From Branchiostoma floridae (taxonomy: Eukaryota; Chordata; Leptocardii; Amphioxiformes; Branchiostomatidae), in NCBI RefSeq assembly GCF_000003815.2, contig NC_049996.1, positions 1,159,246-1,223,245 on the forward strand: a stretch of 64,000 bases of DNA. Direction: 5' to 3'. This document shows, in pieces, positions 30,330-41,201 of the stretch. The stretch's first letter is position 1, and each line of letters begins with the position of its first letter. A model generated the notes under the pieces. The model worked only from the letters and a program-made list of their open reading frames with translations. It had not been told where the DNA came from and searched no databases. Position numbers and translations under genes: made by a program.

Positions 30330-32400
30330 AAACTTAGCTTTCACTTGATAAACATCTATATGTCTCTTTAAATGGTTTGTTGCACAATGGTACAACGCTG
30401 AAAATTGTCACCTCGTTATACAGACGCGGCACCTAGCGTGTTCTAACTCGGAACGCGGTCGCTCTGCATACAATCACGGAACTAGACGGTCAAATTTGTC
30501 ACGGTGTTGTAAGCACGTAGAGTTCATGAAAATTCTTGAAAATGTGTGTAATGATTTCTAGAAACCTTTCCTTTCATTTGATGTACAGTCAAACCTGTAT
30601 ATGAAGACCACTCAAGGGACCCAGCAAAAGTGGTCTTCTTACATAGGTGGTCTTTATATAGAAAACAACGTGGCGGCAGTAAAGAAACTGACAAGTCAGA
30701 ACATCGATGATTTATGCATGAAAGATAACACGATGTTATATAATGCTAAAATTACGTATACTTATGTTATTCTAAGTATTAAAAAGTATTATATTTGTAA
30801 TGATATTTATAATAGATATATTATAAGAATGATTTGAAAAAGAAAAACGGTGGTAATTCGTCCGGCTTTTTGCAGCGTGCCGTGCCGTGCATAAATTATT
30901 TTTTCTCATACCGCGGCCCTAAATTATGTGACAACAAATATTCTGTAACTGAGGTATCACGCGGCTGCACGCCGGCACATCGTGCACATCGACGAACATT
31001 TTTACCCAAAACGTAATCGCTATGATCAGAAAATGTTGCAGGCTCCTTCTTTGCGGAAGTTTTGTTTTTGTGTGACGTGAAAAATGCGACATTATTTTCG
31101 GGTTTGGAAACCCACGCTAACTTTCAGCACACTTTACGGCTGCATCGGAACCCAAAATTACGCTAGAGACACCATAAATTCACATATACACATGTTTCCA
31201 CGGAAAGTTCTTTGGATTATGCATTTTTAACTAGGATGGTGCTACGTAATCGTGGAAAATAGCGTTCTTTTGCGTTTTAAAACGTAAGTCTTTGAAACAA
31301 GATGGCGTCGAGCTGGCAGCAAACTTCCCATGATGCACCGCTCCAACCAATCAGAGCGCGAGATCACCGGGGATTTCCCTACATTATACATGCAGTTGTT
31401 GTTGTTTGTGTGGTTTCAACCAATCAGAGGTGCGTATTTCCGACCTGCAGACGCCGCGATTCAGAACCGCGCTGTGCAAAATACGTATTTCTCGGGAAGA
31501 ACAGCGAGTCAGATGTTTTATTATGACAGAAAATGCGTTTTTTTTAGTTTATCTTCGAAAAGCCTGGTGAAACAAAACGCTTTCATGTCTGCTCCCTGGA
31601 TATAATGGCATTTTAGCAGATTCTCATCACGAAGCCACCGAAAATTTGTAGAGTGATAATGAGAAATTATGGGAGGGCTCGAGGGGCCATAGCGGTAAAT
31701 AATTTGTGGCAATTACGCTCATTTTTCGCCGTGAACATTAAAGTAGCGTGACAAAATCACATGCCGCGGTCGTTTTGGCAGTGTTTAGGTAACGTGCGGT
31801 CGCCTTTAGTGGTGGTCGTGGTCGCGATGGACAGTGGTCGTCATATACAGAAATGTTAATGCTTACGTCTATGGGAAAATTCAAGGGACCGCTTTTGGGC
31901 GGTCGTAGTGGACAGTGGGTCGTTATGCACAGGTGGTCGGTAGACCAGGTTTGACTGTATAGCATTTTGTCGACTTGATTGGTTGATAGCGCAGCACCCA
32001 AATAGAAGATTTTCACTCCGTTATAAAGTACGCGGCTCCTCGTGCGTTCTACCGCGGAGCGTAGTATCTCATCGTGTAGCTGTAGAACTTTGTAACGGCG
32101 TTACAGTCATGACGAGTTCTCTATCCCTCTTGAAATTTCTGTGTTGGTTCACGGAAACCTTAGCTTTCATTTGATGTATAATTTATTGTCGACGCTATTG
32201 GTTACTAGCATAGTACTGGCATATAAAAATGTTCACTCTGTTGAAGACGCTGCGCCCCGTACGTTCTACCGTGGAACGAGGTTGCCCAACGTGTTGTCGC
32301 AGGTTTTCTGGTGTAAACTCGTTGCTCCTGAAATTAACCAGGGAACTTTGGTATCATTGTAAAGGCAATGAAATGGACTATCACACTGTGGCATTAGATA
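30330..32400 (+). repeat. ~230-bp tandem repeat, three copies, split by a transposon
   Basis: Copy 1 about 30336-30560; copy 2 is 30561-30585 plus 31958-32150; copy 3 about 32151-32380. Shared blocks are cttagctttca(t/c)ttgat, ttgg(t/-)t...gc, ccgttataaagtacgcgg / tctgttgaagacgctgcg, cgttctaccg(c/t)gga and cttgaaatttctg. The copies are strongly diverged. The Tigger-like element at 30586-31957 is inserted into copy 2. Confidence 0.65.
30586..31957. mobile_element. Tigger/pogo-like DNA element, 1372 bp
   Basis: Begins cagtcaaacctg and ends caggtttgactg, flanked by TA on both sides (30584-30585, 31958-31959), with subterminal gaccac(c) motifs. A related element lies at 38533-39449. TA duplication and CAGT... 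ends fit the Tc1/mariner (Tigger/pogo) group. No intact transposase is seen inside; frames there have no recognised domain. Confidence 0.7.
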
Positions 32401-33601
32401 ATCGGATCTAGGTGAATTGTAAAACAGACAAGGACAAGTAGACTGGACAAAAATTGCTAAAGTTTCAAAAGCCATAGTGCCAGATGTCATTTTGTAACGC
32501 GCAAAATGTGTACATAGTTGTGCTGGAAAAATCCTGTAGATATGAAAAAGTATAAACATTATACAAGTCTAAGGTCTCTTTGTTGCACCACAGACAGTTG
32601 TTTACATCCATGCAACGGCCTCAAGCTGTGCCCCGACGTGCGCCGTGTCTTCAGAGAACAACGCGTTCTATATGATCTGAGCCGTTTTGTAAAACCCCGG
32701 AAGTAGAACCGAATATTCGATGCTTGGCCCTTCGACTATATGTGTACATGAATTTGCTATTTGAATCCATATGGTGCTTTTGTCACAAATACGTTGACTT
32801 ACGGCGTTTGGTCTTCTCAGCCTTGTCTAACTGTTCAACCATCGCGAGATTCTGCGAGATAAGTAAACGCCGCTGTGTTACTGATGCTGCATTGATACAT
32901 CTATTAAATCGCTATAGATTTAACGTTAGTTCACCTTTATCCGTAGAGTAACCTATATCCGTTGTATATAAAAATAGGGTATTTGGGGATCGTTAAGTCG
33001 ATTGAGGTGTAGTTTCATATCTAAATATCTTGAAAATGTTGACATTTGAAACCCACGCTGTTGACATGAAATCTCTAAATACCCAGTTGTTTTTTAAACA
33101 ACGAATCTAGATTACCCAACAGATTAAGGTGAACTAGCGTTATGTGTTTTTTCTCATGTGAGTTATATATTATGGCATCTGGTTGAATTATTAGAGTTCA
33201 TGTTAAAGGCGTTAACGTTCTTTAACTTATGATGACATAATGAAACATGCAGCGTCAACCGCAATGTAAACATATGCACGTATAGTTATATCGTAGAGAA
33301 TTAGATGTAACGTAACGTTACAAGTTTAAATGCTCGATAGTTTAAACTTTGTGGCGATACCTGTATAAGTTAATAAGAACATTCATGTTTCTAGTACGCA
33401 TGTGCAGCGACACGAATTGTGGGAGATAGGTAAAAGGTAAAGGCCCTGAGACATAAACAAAATACGTCTGGACATTGTTAGGCAAATCGAGACAATGGTT
33501 CAAACGAGTATTGTTTACAAGTCTGGGGCCTTCACTTTTGACATATTACCCAGAATTCCCGTCGCTGCATATGCGTACTCGGACCCGTATTGAGGCTTAC
33601 C
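32401..33601. other. no gene recognised
   Basis: Mixed AT-rich DNA with short frames on both strands, none recognisable. It may be the downstream flank of the secreted-protein candidate. Confidence 0.3.
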
Positions 33602-34852
33602 TCATCTTCCTGTGTTCCCTCCTTCACTGTATTTCCTAAAATAAACAATGGGTTTTTGTTTATGAATTGTTATATTCCTGTACTCATACCCACTAACAGT
33701 TCTTCCGCCAAGTTCCGGCAGAATGTACACCGGTGTAGAGACTGTAGACTATTCGACTTTAATAGATCTAGTTGTCTTCTTGCCACTTCTGTCCTTTGAC
33801 TCTTCTTTGATAAGCAAACATAAAAGATAAGTTTGAAGGTCATCTGAATAAGAGACACACGACAGACCAGTCGAACTGCACATGCTGTCGTCTGAAAAGT
33901 GTGTCTGCTATACCCGCGGGGGTTGGGGTTAGGGGGAATCATGGTAACCCCGACCCTGGGGTCAACTCTTATTAAAGTCTGGCGTTCTGGCACCAACATC
34001 TGCTGTAATTTCTCGATTCTTTGGCCCTTTTCAGGTCTGAGTTTCATTTGACAACTAAAGCCAAAGCCAAGCATTATACGCAACAGTCGATTCGGGAAAT
34101 CTCTTGTAAACGTTCTGTGGCTGATTTAAGTTTTTGTAGCCCACCAGAAATAAGTGCAAGTTGGCCGCGGCTGGCTTTCGCGTTGTTTACCAACACTTGA
34201 AATGTAAAAATCTGGCGCGAAAATCAGTTACAAATGCCAATGTGAATGGAGACTTTGAAATTCAAAATGTTTTAAGCTTCAGTTCCAAATTACACAATAC
34301 ATAGCGTTAAGTCTGTCCCGAAATGGCAACTAGATCCATTACTTATATGACAATGTTCGGACTATACGAAAAATTTCTACCTTGATATTTGACCAACTCG
34401 GCCAATTCCCTAGCGTCCTTCTTCAGTACTTCAAGTAGACTTTTTTGCTGCTTTTCGGGAGTGACGGCCCCAAACAGAAGGGCGGTAACACACCACACCT
34501 GTAAATCCAATAAAAGAATTCCGTTCTTTTAAAAGACTCATCTGTTCTCATGATTTGTAATACGCTGTTGCAGACCCATATATCAGCGTATCAAGTGTGT
34601 TGTTATACTGTATATGAAAAAATTTCTACATTCTGAAACGTATCTTAAATTCCAGACGGGTTTGAAGAAATTGTGACCTTGGATGTCTTGAAATAGGGTC
34701 CAAACTTCTGAAGAGACTTATCATGCAAAATGTTGCAGCAGGCACTTATTTCACATTCTACGTATAATCAATAAATCCTGCAACTAAACATTGTTGTTAA
34801 TAAAACAAAAACCAGAAAAACTATAAAAATCTAAACTTACCAGTAGCTGCAT
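33602..34852 (-). CDS. candidate small secreted protein, 89 aa, 3 exons
   Basis: Minus-strand model: exon 1 34852-34841 (MQLL, donor GTAAGT), exon 2 34498-34381 (acceptor gatttacag, donor GTAGAA), exon 3 33741-33602 (acceptor gtctacag, TGA stop). The joined start MQLLVWCVTALLFGAV is a clear signal peptide split by intron 1, a common design for secreted proteins. It is followed by the helical TPEKQQKSLLEVLKKDAREL and AELVKYQ, then VSTPVYILPELGGRTVSGYE, one N-glycosylation sequon (NIT) and a basic C-terminus. No Cys remains after the signal. No family is recognised. Exons 1-2 are well supported by frame and splice sites; exon 3 is less sure, since other acceptors exist. Confidence 0.4.
34381..34498 (-). 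CDS. secreted-protein candidate, exon 2
   Basis: 118 nt, open throughout, ending phase 1. Completes a signal peptide begun in the 12-nt exon 1 and encodes a charged amphipathic helix (SLLEVLKKDARELAEL). Confidence 0.45.
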
Positions 34853-35559
34853 GGTTTGTTGCTTTCCAGACTACAGGCGTACGAAAATGTCACAGGCGTC
34901 GACGTGTGACTCTATGAGAATGTGGTGGAACAACTTTCTATTGTCTCTGATGCCAATGCACCATATTGTCCTTAATAGGGCTAAGCGTTACAGGGTAATT
35001 TTTATCTTGCAGATACCGCATAACTGTGGGCCAATGTTAAGTATGCAGATGAGTTGTGAAAGGGTTGTCGAATTGGCTTAGGACGGAAAAAAAAGACTAT
35101 AGGACACGCACATAATGTAAAAAGTATGGAGTGACCAAAATATCAATAAACATGCGTCTACCCTCATATCAATGGACGTTACCAAGGTCATTTCAGCTAC
35201 AAGTACTGTATTAGAGGCAACACTGGCTCAATTTTCGGGGTAGCATCCACGCATGCATCGATTTTTTTGAAAATGTTATCAAAAATGATTTAATCATTTA
35301 AAGAATTCTTAAAGGAATTTTTAGTTAGTATATGTCTTGCAACTTCTCGTCCAAAAAAAAGATAACCATCTTGATTGAAATATTATGGGTTGATATGGAA
35401 TTACGCTATATGCATTTAGCTGAAGCTGTGAACAAAAGAAAATTACTTGTTAAAATGAATGAAATACTGCTTGTGTTTCTGTTTATTGGTTTCGATTTTC
35501 ATTGATTTTCATTTGTAACAATATCATCTAAAAGTAGGCGTAGCCACCCCAACTACATT
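34853..35559. other. 5' region of secreted-protein candidate
   Basis: No further exon recognised. Lies between the candidate minus-strand gene start and the promoter at 35.6 kb, so the two could be divergently transcribed. Confidence 0.3.
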
Positions 35560-35712
35560 CAAATTTCCCGCCAAATTGGCTAACCAATGGAGGCCCGCCA
35601 TCATCCACTTGACCTTTGTCCCCAGGGTCCTCACTAGGACAAGATGGCGGAGTTTTGAAAGTGGTGGCTCCTTTGGGCTTTACTCTCCTCGTCTCTTTTG
35701 GATCCTAAAAAG
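35560..35712 (+). promoter_or_regulatory. core promoter with E2F, CCAAT and YY1 sites; 5' UTR exon
   Basis: tttcccgccaaa (E2F-type) near 35567 is followed by attggctaaccaatgg (two opposed CCAAT boxes). About 55 bp later comes caagatggcgga (YY1-type, near 35640), usually just downstream of the start site in housekeeping genes. A possible splice donor aaaaag/GTACTT lies at 35712/35713. I infer a plus-strand non-coding first exon; the gene served is not identified. Confidence 0.5.
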
Positions 35713-36769
35713 GTACTTTCCATCCATTTTATCATGTATCTAAATCCACGTAGGCTTCTGAAAACGTTGGTAACCTCATCGGGTAAAAGTAGTGTCATTT
35801 GAGGTCAAATCGTTCATCCGCCTAGCGCCCACCAAGTCAGCTGACTTTCCGCAGTGCAGTGCAAAAATTCATGGTCATATTGGCTACATTAGCAAGATCC
35901 GTCCGCTGGACAATCGGGTCTAAAATTGCGACATTTCTTGCCGTTTTTTGTGCATCTTTACTGTTAGGCAATCACATATTTGCTACGTGCCTCGTAGTAG
36001 TCTGCAGATTGGAGTAAAAATAGGTTAAAATCTAGCTGAAGAAAATGTTGCAGACGACACACCGCCCCCCTCCCCCTTTTCTTGCTGACCGGGAGGGCAT
36101 TTGATGGGTGGGCGGGCGTAGGCGGCTCTCCTGCCGGTCATCGCATGGTTCAAACAACGCAAGCTGCGCCCTGGTGGTGACTCACACACGAAAAACTAAT
36201 AAAACTAATGCAGTCGGCATGGATTCAACAAGATCTAGTTATCCCTGTATAATCTGACGTGTCCTTTACTTCTGTATAGTCATCTTGGTAAACGTTTTAA
36301 TTTTATCACGCTTGGTCATCATGTGCAAATGTTGACACTACAGTATGGGGCTGTACTAACACATAGTTGTTGTAGTAAAACAGAAAGAAAGAACATTGGA
36401 ATCCAAGATTGGTACATAGAACACTTTGGAATGTATTGATTTGTAGTAATGTATTGATTTATTGACAAGGAATATTGATCAGGTGATCGGTACTTGCTTA
36501 GGTATGGACATCAGTGATACCTATGCAATTTTCTAAATGCTATTTTAAGGCTCATCTATAATGTATAAATCAGATTATGTCTGTGAATGGTAGTTTAATT
36601 TTTTTTTTGCAGAACATAGTAATTCACCCAGTGTATTCTAACAATAGTCCAACAATACACTAATGATGATGTACTTGTATTAAAGAATGTGGAATCTCTG
36701 CTACAAGTAGGTGGACCTATTACCTAAAGAAATATATATTCAACTACCTTTGATCTGTAATCATACCAC
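35713..36769. other. no gene recognised
   Basis: A GC-rich patch at 36060-36140 (cgccccccctcccccttt region) is the only notable feature. Otherwise AT-rich, possibly first intron. Confidence 0.3.
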
Positions 36770-37202
36770 TAGGGCTGGGTACCGGTACAGAAAATTCAGG
36801 TCCAGGTCCGGTTCAGGTCCAAAGGATCAGGTCCAGGTCCGGACCTGAACCTGGACCTGATTCAGTATGACTCATACCAATTGTCCATTTCACTACAAAG
36901 AAATCTGTTTGGTGGAGTATTAGACTTACACTGGCGTTTTAAAATCCTACAACGCTAACTGCACCTGTACGGTTGACGGTAAACCTTGGTAGAAATTACT
37001 ATAAACTCTACTCTACTTCACCCTTGTCATTTTCTTCCAACTGCAAGCGCCAAAAAGGGTGAATGCCTGATAAAATAATATGTTAATTTTCTAATCGGTC
37101 CAACATCCGGTCCACCTAATTTTTTCAGGTCCGGTTTTTCTGGACCGGTCCAATAAGAAAAACCGGTTTTGTACCGGTACGCTGTACCGATACCCAGCCC
37201 TA
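36770..37202. mobile_element. hAT-type MITE, 433 bp, perfect 8-bp target duplication
   Basis: Inverted ends tagggctgggtaccggtac and gtaccgatacccagcccta, flanked by cataccac on both sides (36762-36769, 37203-37210). The interior has gaccggtcc/caggtccgg inverted blocks. 8-bp duplication and TAGGG ends fit hAT. A diverged relative is at 51589-51904. Confidence 0.9.
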
Positions 37203-37218
37203 CATACCACACTTGTGT

Positions 37219-37588
37219 TGCCCTATTGTTGGCAGAACGGTTAGGATGTTGGATCCAGAGCTCCGTTGTTCCCCTAAAAAAGGCACTAAAATACAGGAAT
37301 TTCCTGACTTCAGTCAGATGAAAATGAGTGCTAACCTACGGTTAGGGATACCTATCGGATATGACGTTAAATAGAGATCCCCTGTATGAGGAGAGTCACA
37401 CCTTAAGCACGTTTAAGAACCTACCACACTTATTGAAAAGAGTAGGGGTCCAACCTGGTGTGAGTGGATCAAATAAATCTGTCCAGGTGTGCAGCTTGAA
37501 GTACTCTTCAGTACAAACCTGGCGTGTTACGCCATGAGTTGGTTTACTGGTATGCAATACAAACAGACAAACAAATGCTTCTGGGATT
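37219..37588 (+). mobile_element. tRNA-derived SINE, copy 1
   Basis: The head tggcagaacgg (37220-37230) matches a Pol III A box. The tail holds gagagtcacacct, ccacacttattgaaaagagt, ggatcaaataaatctgtcc and ggtatgcaatacaaacagac. The same blocks recur at 45.5-45.85 kb and, inverted, at 57.0 kb. Confidence 0.75.
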
Positions 37589-37637
37589 TAGATTTGTACC
37601 TCCTCTAGTACTAGTGATAGTATCTGTGTAGCTTCAT

Positions 37638-37961
37638 CAGGGTTCGAAATACCACCTACATATGTAGGTTAGCGCAGGTAAAATTGGAGCTGTGCAGGTA
37701 TTTCTAGTGTCTACCTGCACCTAACCTAGACTGGTCCATGTGCTGGGTTTTACACATAAATGTCCTATGAATGATGTAGAGCTCTGTATATGGATTGTTA
37801 CCAGCTGCATTGACTGTTACCACCATAAAGTCTACAACAAGAAAAAAAATAGCAATGGTTCCTGAACAATTTTAGTATGATCCATACTTCCTAAATTCAG
37901 AGTGGTGCAGGTAATATTTGTCTGGTGCAGGTTATGCAGAAAAAAAGGATTTTGAACCCTG
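37638..37961. mobile_element. hAT-like MITE with gtgcaggta motifs
   Basis: Inverted ends cagggttcgaaat and attttgaaccctg. Internal repeats of ggtgcaggt(a/t). The right half is shared with 47846-48057 (tagcaatggttcctgaa, atccatacttcctaaattca). No clear target duplication, so old. Confidence 0.6.
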
Positions 37962-38532
37962 AACTGGGTCCTCAGTTATTAATGAAGGATGACAAGATCT
38001 TGAGGACTCAGGTAAAAGGTTTAGGAGTCTTAACTCCTGTGTTGGAAAATAGGATAACGTTTCTGATGACTTGTTCCGTGCTGTCGAAATCAGATAATCA
38101 TGGTTCATCTTCAGCTCACACTGACAAAATAAAGGATTAAGATGAAGTGGCTATTGAGTGTCGGGATGACAGAATCGTACTGTAAATTTGCTTATTTTAA
38201 TTGGGACTGAATTTTGTAGTAGGGGGAGAAAAGGAGGATTTTTCTGTTTTTAGTTTGCAGTTGAAAGAGTTCTGTATTGGATACATTATAAATACAATGG
38301 AAATGCATATTTGTACTGTCCATGAAAAAAACTGCTGTGAACATTTTAAGATTTACAGTATACTATAATGTATGAACTGTGCGTGTGAACAGGGTTCAAG
38401 CCAAGATTTTGTATCAGTATTACTGTAATGGTAATGGCAAGGTCGTAAATTGACCAATAGAGGAGTGATGTGTGTGTGTGTGTGATGGTTTGGCCCTTAC
38501 ACAGTTTAATGAGGGTAATTCATTTTATAGTA

Positions 38533-39449
38533 CAGTCAAACCTGCCCGAGCGACCACCTCTTCTCAGCGACCACCTGGCCATTTCGACCGCTTTTTCTCG
38601 GTCCCGAATTTTTTTCCCATTGACGTAAGCATTAAGCAACCTTTTCTCAACGACCACCTGGCCAACGCGACCGCGACCGGCCCAAATTGGGACCCATAAC
38701 GACCGCATCATTTTTGAAATTGAGGTTTTCATCGATTTTTGATGATAACTAGCGCGATTTTGTGCCGAAATCGGCCAGTTTGCGTCGGATTTTGACTGTC
38801 ATTACGATGTTATGTTTAGAATACAGATGGCGGCGGTCAATGGGTGGGTCAATGGGGCAGTCTACTGTAATATGGGAGGAAATTTCGTTGTAAGAAAATC
38901 CGAATTTAGTTGTTACAGAAGTTTTTTTTTCTTTAAATCTATATCATCATAAGGTGAACGAATGCTGAAACGTATATAGCCTCATACTTTTTCAAGAAAG
39001 ATCTGTGTAGCTCATACCTTTTAAGAAAGAGCTTTTGTTCAACGGTACTGTACATTCACCAGTGGGTAAGTACGCTATCGGGCATCGAATTCTAAAGGTG
39101 CACCGTAGTTATTTCAGATAAGGCGATCAAGAACACAAGAACGCATAAAGTCTTGTATGGTAACAGACAGTATCAAAATATTGAGCTTTAGAACACTGTA
39201 TCGAATAAAAGCTCGATAAAAGCTTGGGGTTAAATTTATAGTTTACAGTGTGCGTGTTGTATTTGACATTAAAGACCTCGCTTCTTTGCGTGCGTGCAGT
39301 GTGCTTGCTATTTGCCATTAAACACAACGGAAACCATTTATACTTTGCACCGGGCATGTTTTGAGTTGATACTCTTCTCAGCGACCACCTGTCCAAATCG
39401 ACCGTTTTTTCCCGGTCCCCCGGGTGGTCGACTTGGGCAGGTTTGACTG
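38533..39449. mobile_element. Tigger/pogo-like DNA element, 917 bp
   Basis: Ends cagtcaaacctgccc and gggcaggtttgactg with TA on both sides. Subterminal cttctcagcgaccacctg occurs in direct orientation at both ends (about 38560 and 39370), and cgaccacctggcc recurs near 38650. These may be transposase-binding repeats. Related by its ends to 30586-31957. No transposase found. Confidence 0.75.
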
Positions 39450-39474
39450 TACCTGTAATAATAAGATTTTTTTG

Positions 39475-39657
39475 TTTTGGTCAGTTTGGTCAGGTCAGGG
39501 TCATATCAACATTTATCAACACTAGCAACGTAACACCGTAGGCTAGTTCAGTAGTTGGAAATTAGCATAATGGCCATCATTTAGGAAATTAGAGTGGTGG
39601 TCCACAAATCATAGTGTTGTGGCCTGTTACGCTAAAATGCACTCGCTAGAACCTTCG
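39475..39657 (+). repeat. dispersed repeat, copy 1
   Basis: Shares ggtcatatcaacattt, aaattagcataatggcc and gcctgttacgctaaaat with 48775-48960 in the same order and orientation. Class unknown. Confidence 0.6.
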
Positions 39658-40012
39658 TGCTCGATCAAAGAGGTAAAAAGACGCCAGAGCTAGTTTACAC
39701 TATTCTTTGAAATTTTCCAAGAGACTGCCACGACAGTTACATTCATTACTACATGGACTTTTATGGAAACATTCTAGCAATGGTTGCACAACAGTATCTT
39801 CACTAAGGCACTAAAAACATGTTGTAGTTCCAGAAAACCAAGGGCGTTGGCCAAAGTTGAATGAAGCCACTGCAAAATGTTGTTAGTCACGAAACACTGC
39901 AAGAGGAATAAAGAAGACCTTTTATGTACTATATACTACACACCCATTCATGCTTGGCTTGCATGGATGACTTGGTACCCAGTATCCCTGTCCTTGATTC
40001 TAGTACATTCTA

Positions 40013-40392
40013 GGGCTTGAAACTCATTTTTGGGCAATATTTGCACTTAACATAAAAATTAAGGCGCACGGAAGAAAATTGCACAACATGAAATAAAGTA
40101 AAATGTCAGCAAAATATGATGACAAACCTTTCTACCTCTCTTTATCTTGGATTTGTAACTCTGTAGCTAATTTCCATAATCTGAGCACAGTGCAATTTAT
40201 AGCTTTTGATGCTTTTCTTAATGCTTAATATTCTGTATTCTGGTATACAATAATATTCTGGTATACAATAATACAGTTACCCTATAGCGTAAAATATCTG
40301 GAAGCACCAGGGCACAGTCAAGGATTAGGTGCATAGCTCCAATTTTTGGTGCACAAAGGTCCAACATTGTGCACCAAGTATTTTGAGCCCTG
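40013..40392. repeat. possible degraded MITE with agggcttgaaa / ttttgagccct ends
   Basis: ctagggcttgaaactca (40011) faces tattttgagccctg (40379), like the ends of the hAT-like MITE at 37638. A further half copy (gtagggttcaaaatatca) follows at 40397. No target duplication seen. Confidence 0.35.
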
Positions 40393-41130
40393 TTTTTGTA
40401 GGGTTCAAAATATCAGTACCCACTGCAATTTGAAGATTGCAGGCTAAAAATTGCATTTTGCAGGCTAAAAAGTATAAGTGAGGTAGATTTATAATTCAAC
40501 TTGTCATCATAACCTCCCATACAAATTAAGAACACGATACAGTTTGATATTACTTAACTGTCTTTAGGCAAGGCTTTTAAGCAAATTGCTGACTCTTATT
40601 CATAGCCATCTTTGATATATTTAGGCTTCCATAGGCCCAAGATTTCACAGACTGCAGATGAAATATTTGACAGCTTGCTATATTGCATATAAGTTAAAAA
40701 AGTACTTTGACCCCGATCTTGATACTGTGTAAATGAATTGTTTTTGTTGGGACTATATTTATTTTGATAGGACTTAGGAGGTTCTTACAATCTTTTCACC
40801 TGTCAGTGGGAACAATTCTATAGCACAGTAGTAATGAATTGGAAAGACATATTATAATTATAGTGTCTAGTAGTAAGATCGTAAAGAAAACTAAAACAAG
40901 AAATCTTTTTAAAAAAGCTGTGCCTTGCCGCGTGGTAGGAATATCGTCAGGAAAAAGTAGGTCGGCTGAAAAAAAAATAAACGTAACTGTTACCTAAACA
41001 TGCACTCTTGTAAATGCAGACCAAAAAGTCCCAAAGGTGGGTTTTGACGGTTCTGGTCGCAAGACGAAAATATTCTTACATCAAATGGATGTTATAAAAA
41101 AGGTAAAAGGACAATTGAAAAAAAAAACTT
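40393..41130. other. no gene recognised
   Basis: AT-rich; nothing else identified. Confidence 0.3.
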
Positions 41131-41201
41131 TCCGTCCATGGATTCGAACCGGGGTTGAAACTTTCGCGGGACAACGCACTAACCACTAAGCCATGCCCAA
41201 C
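41131..41201 (-). tRNA. tRNA-like sequence (pseudo-tRNA or SINE head)
   Basis: On the minus strand tggcttagtgg (41193-41183) matches the A box and ggttcgaatcc (41150-41140) matches the B box at near-tRNA spacing. The acceptor stem pairs at only about 5 of 7 positions, the T stem at about 3 of 5, and no clean anticodon stem forms. It is therefore unlikely to be a working tRNA; more likely a tRNA pseudogene or a SINE promoter. Confidence 0.45.

Noticed and set aside
38063..38088. Hammerhead-like ctgatga ... gaaa
   Set aside because: Core strings occur but the intervening sequence cannot form stem II; likely chance.
41131..41201. Functional tRNA gene
   Set aside because: A and B boxes are good, but acceptor, anticodon and T stems mispair.
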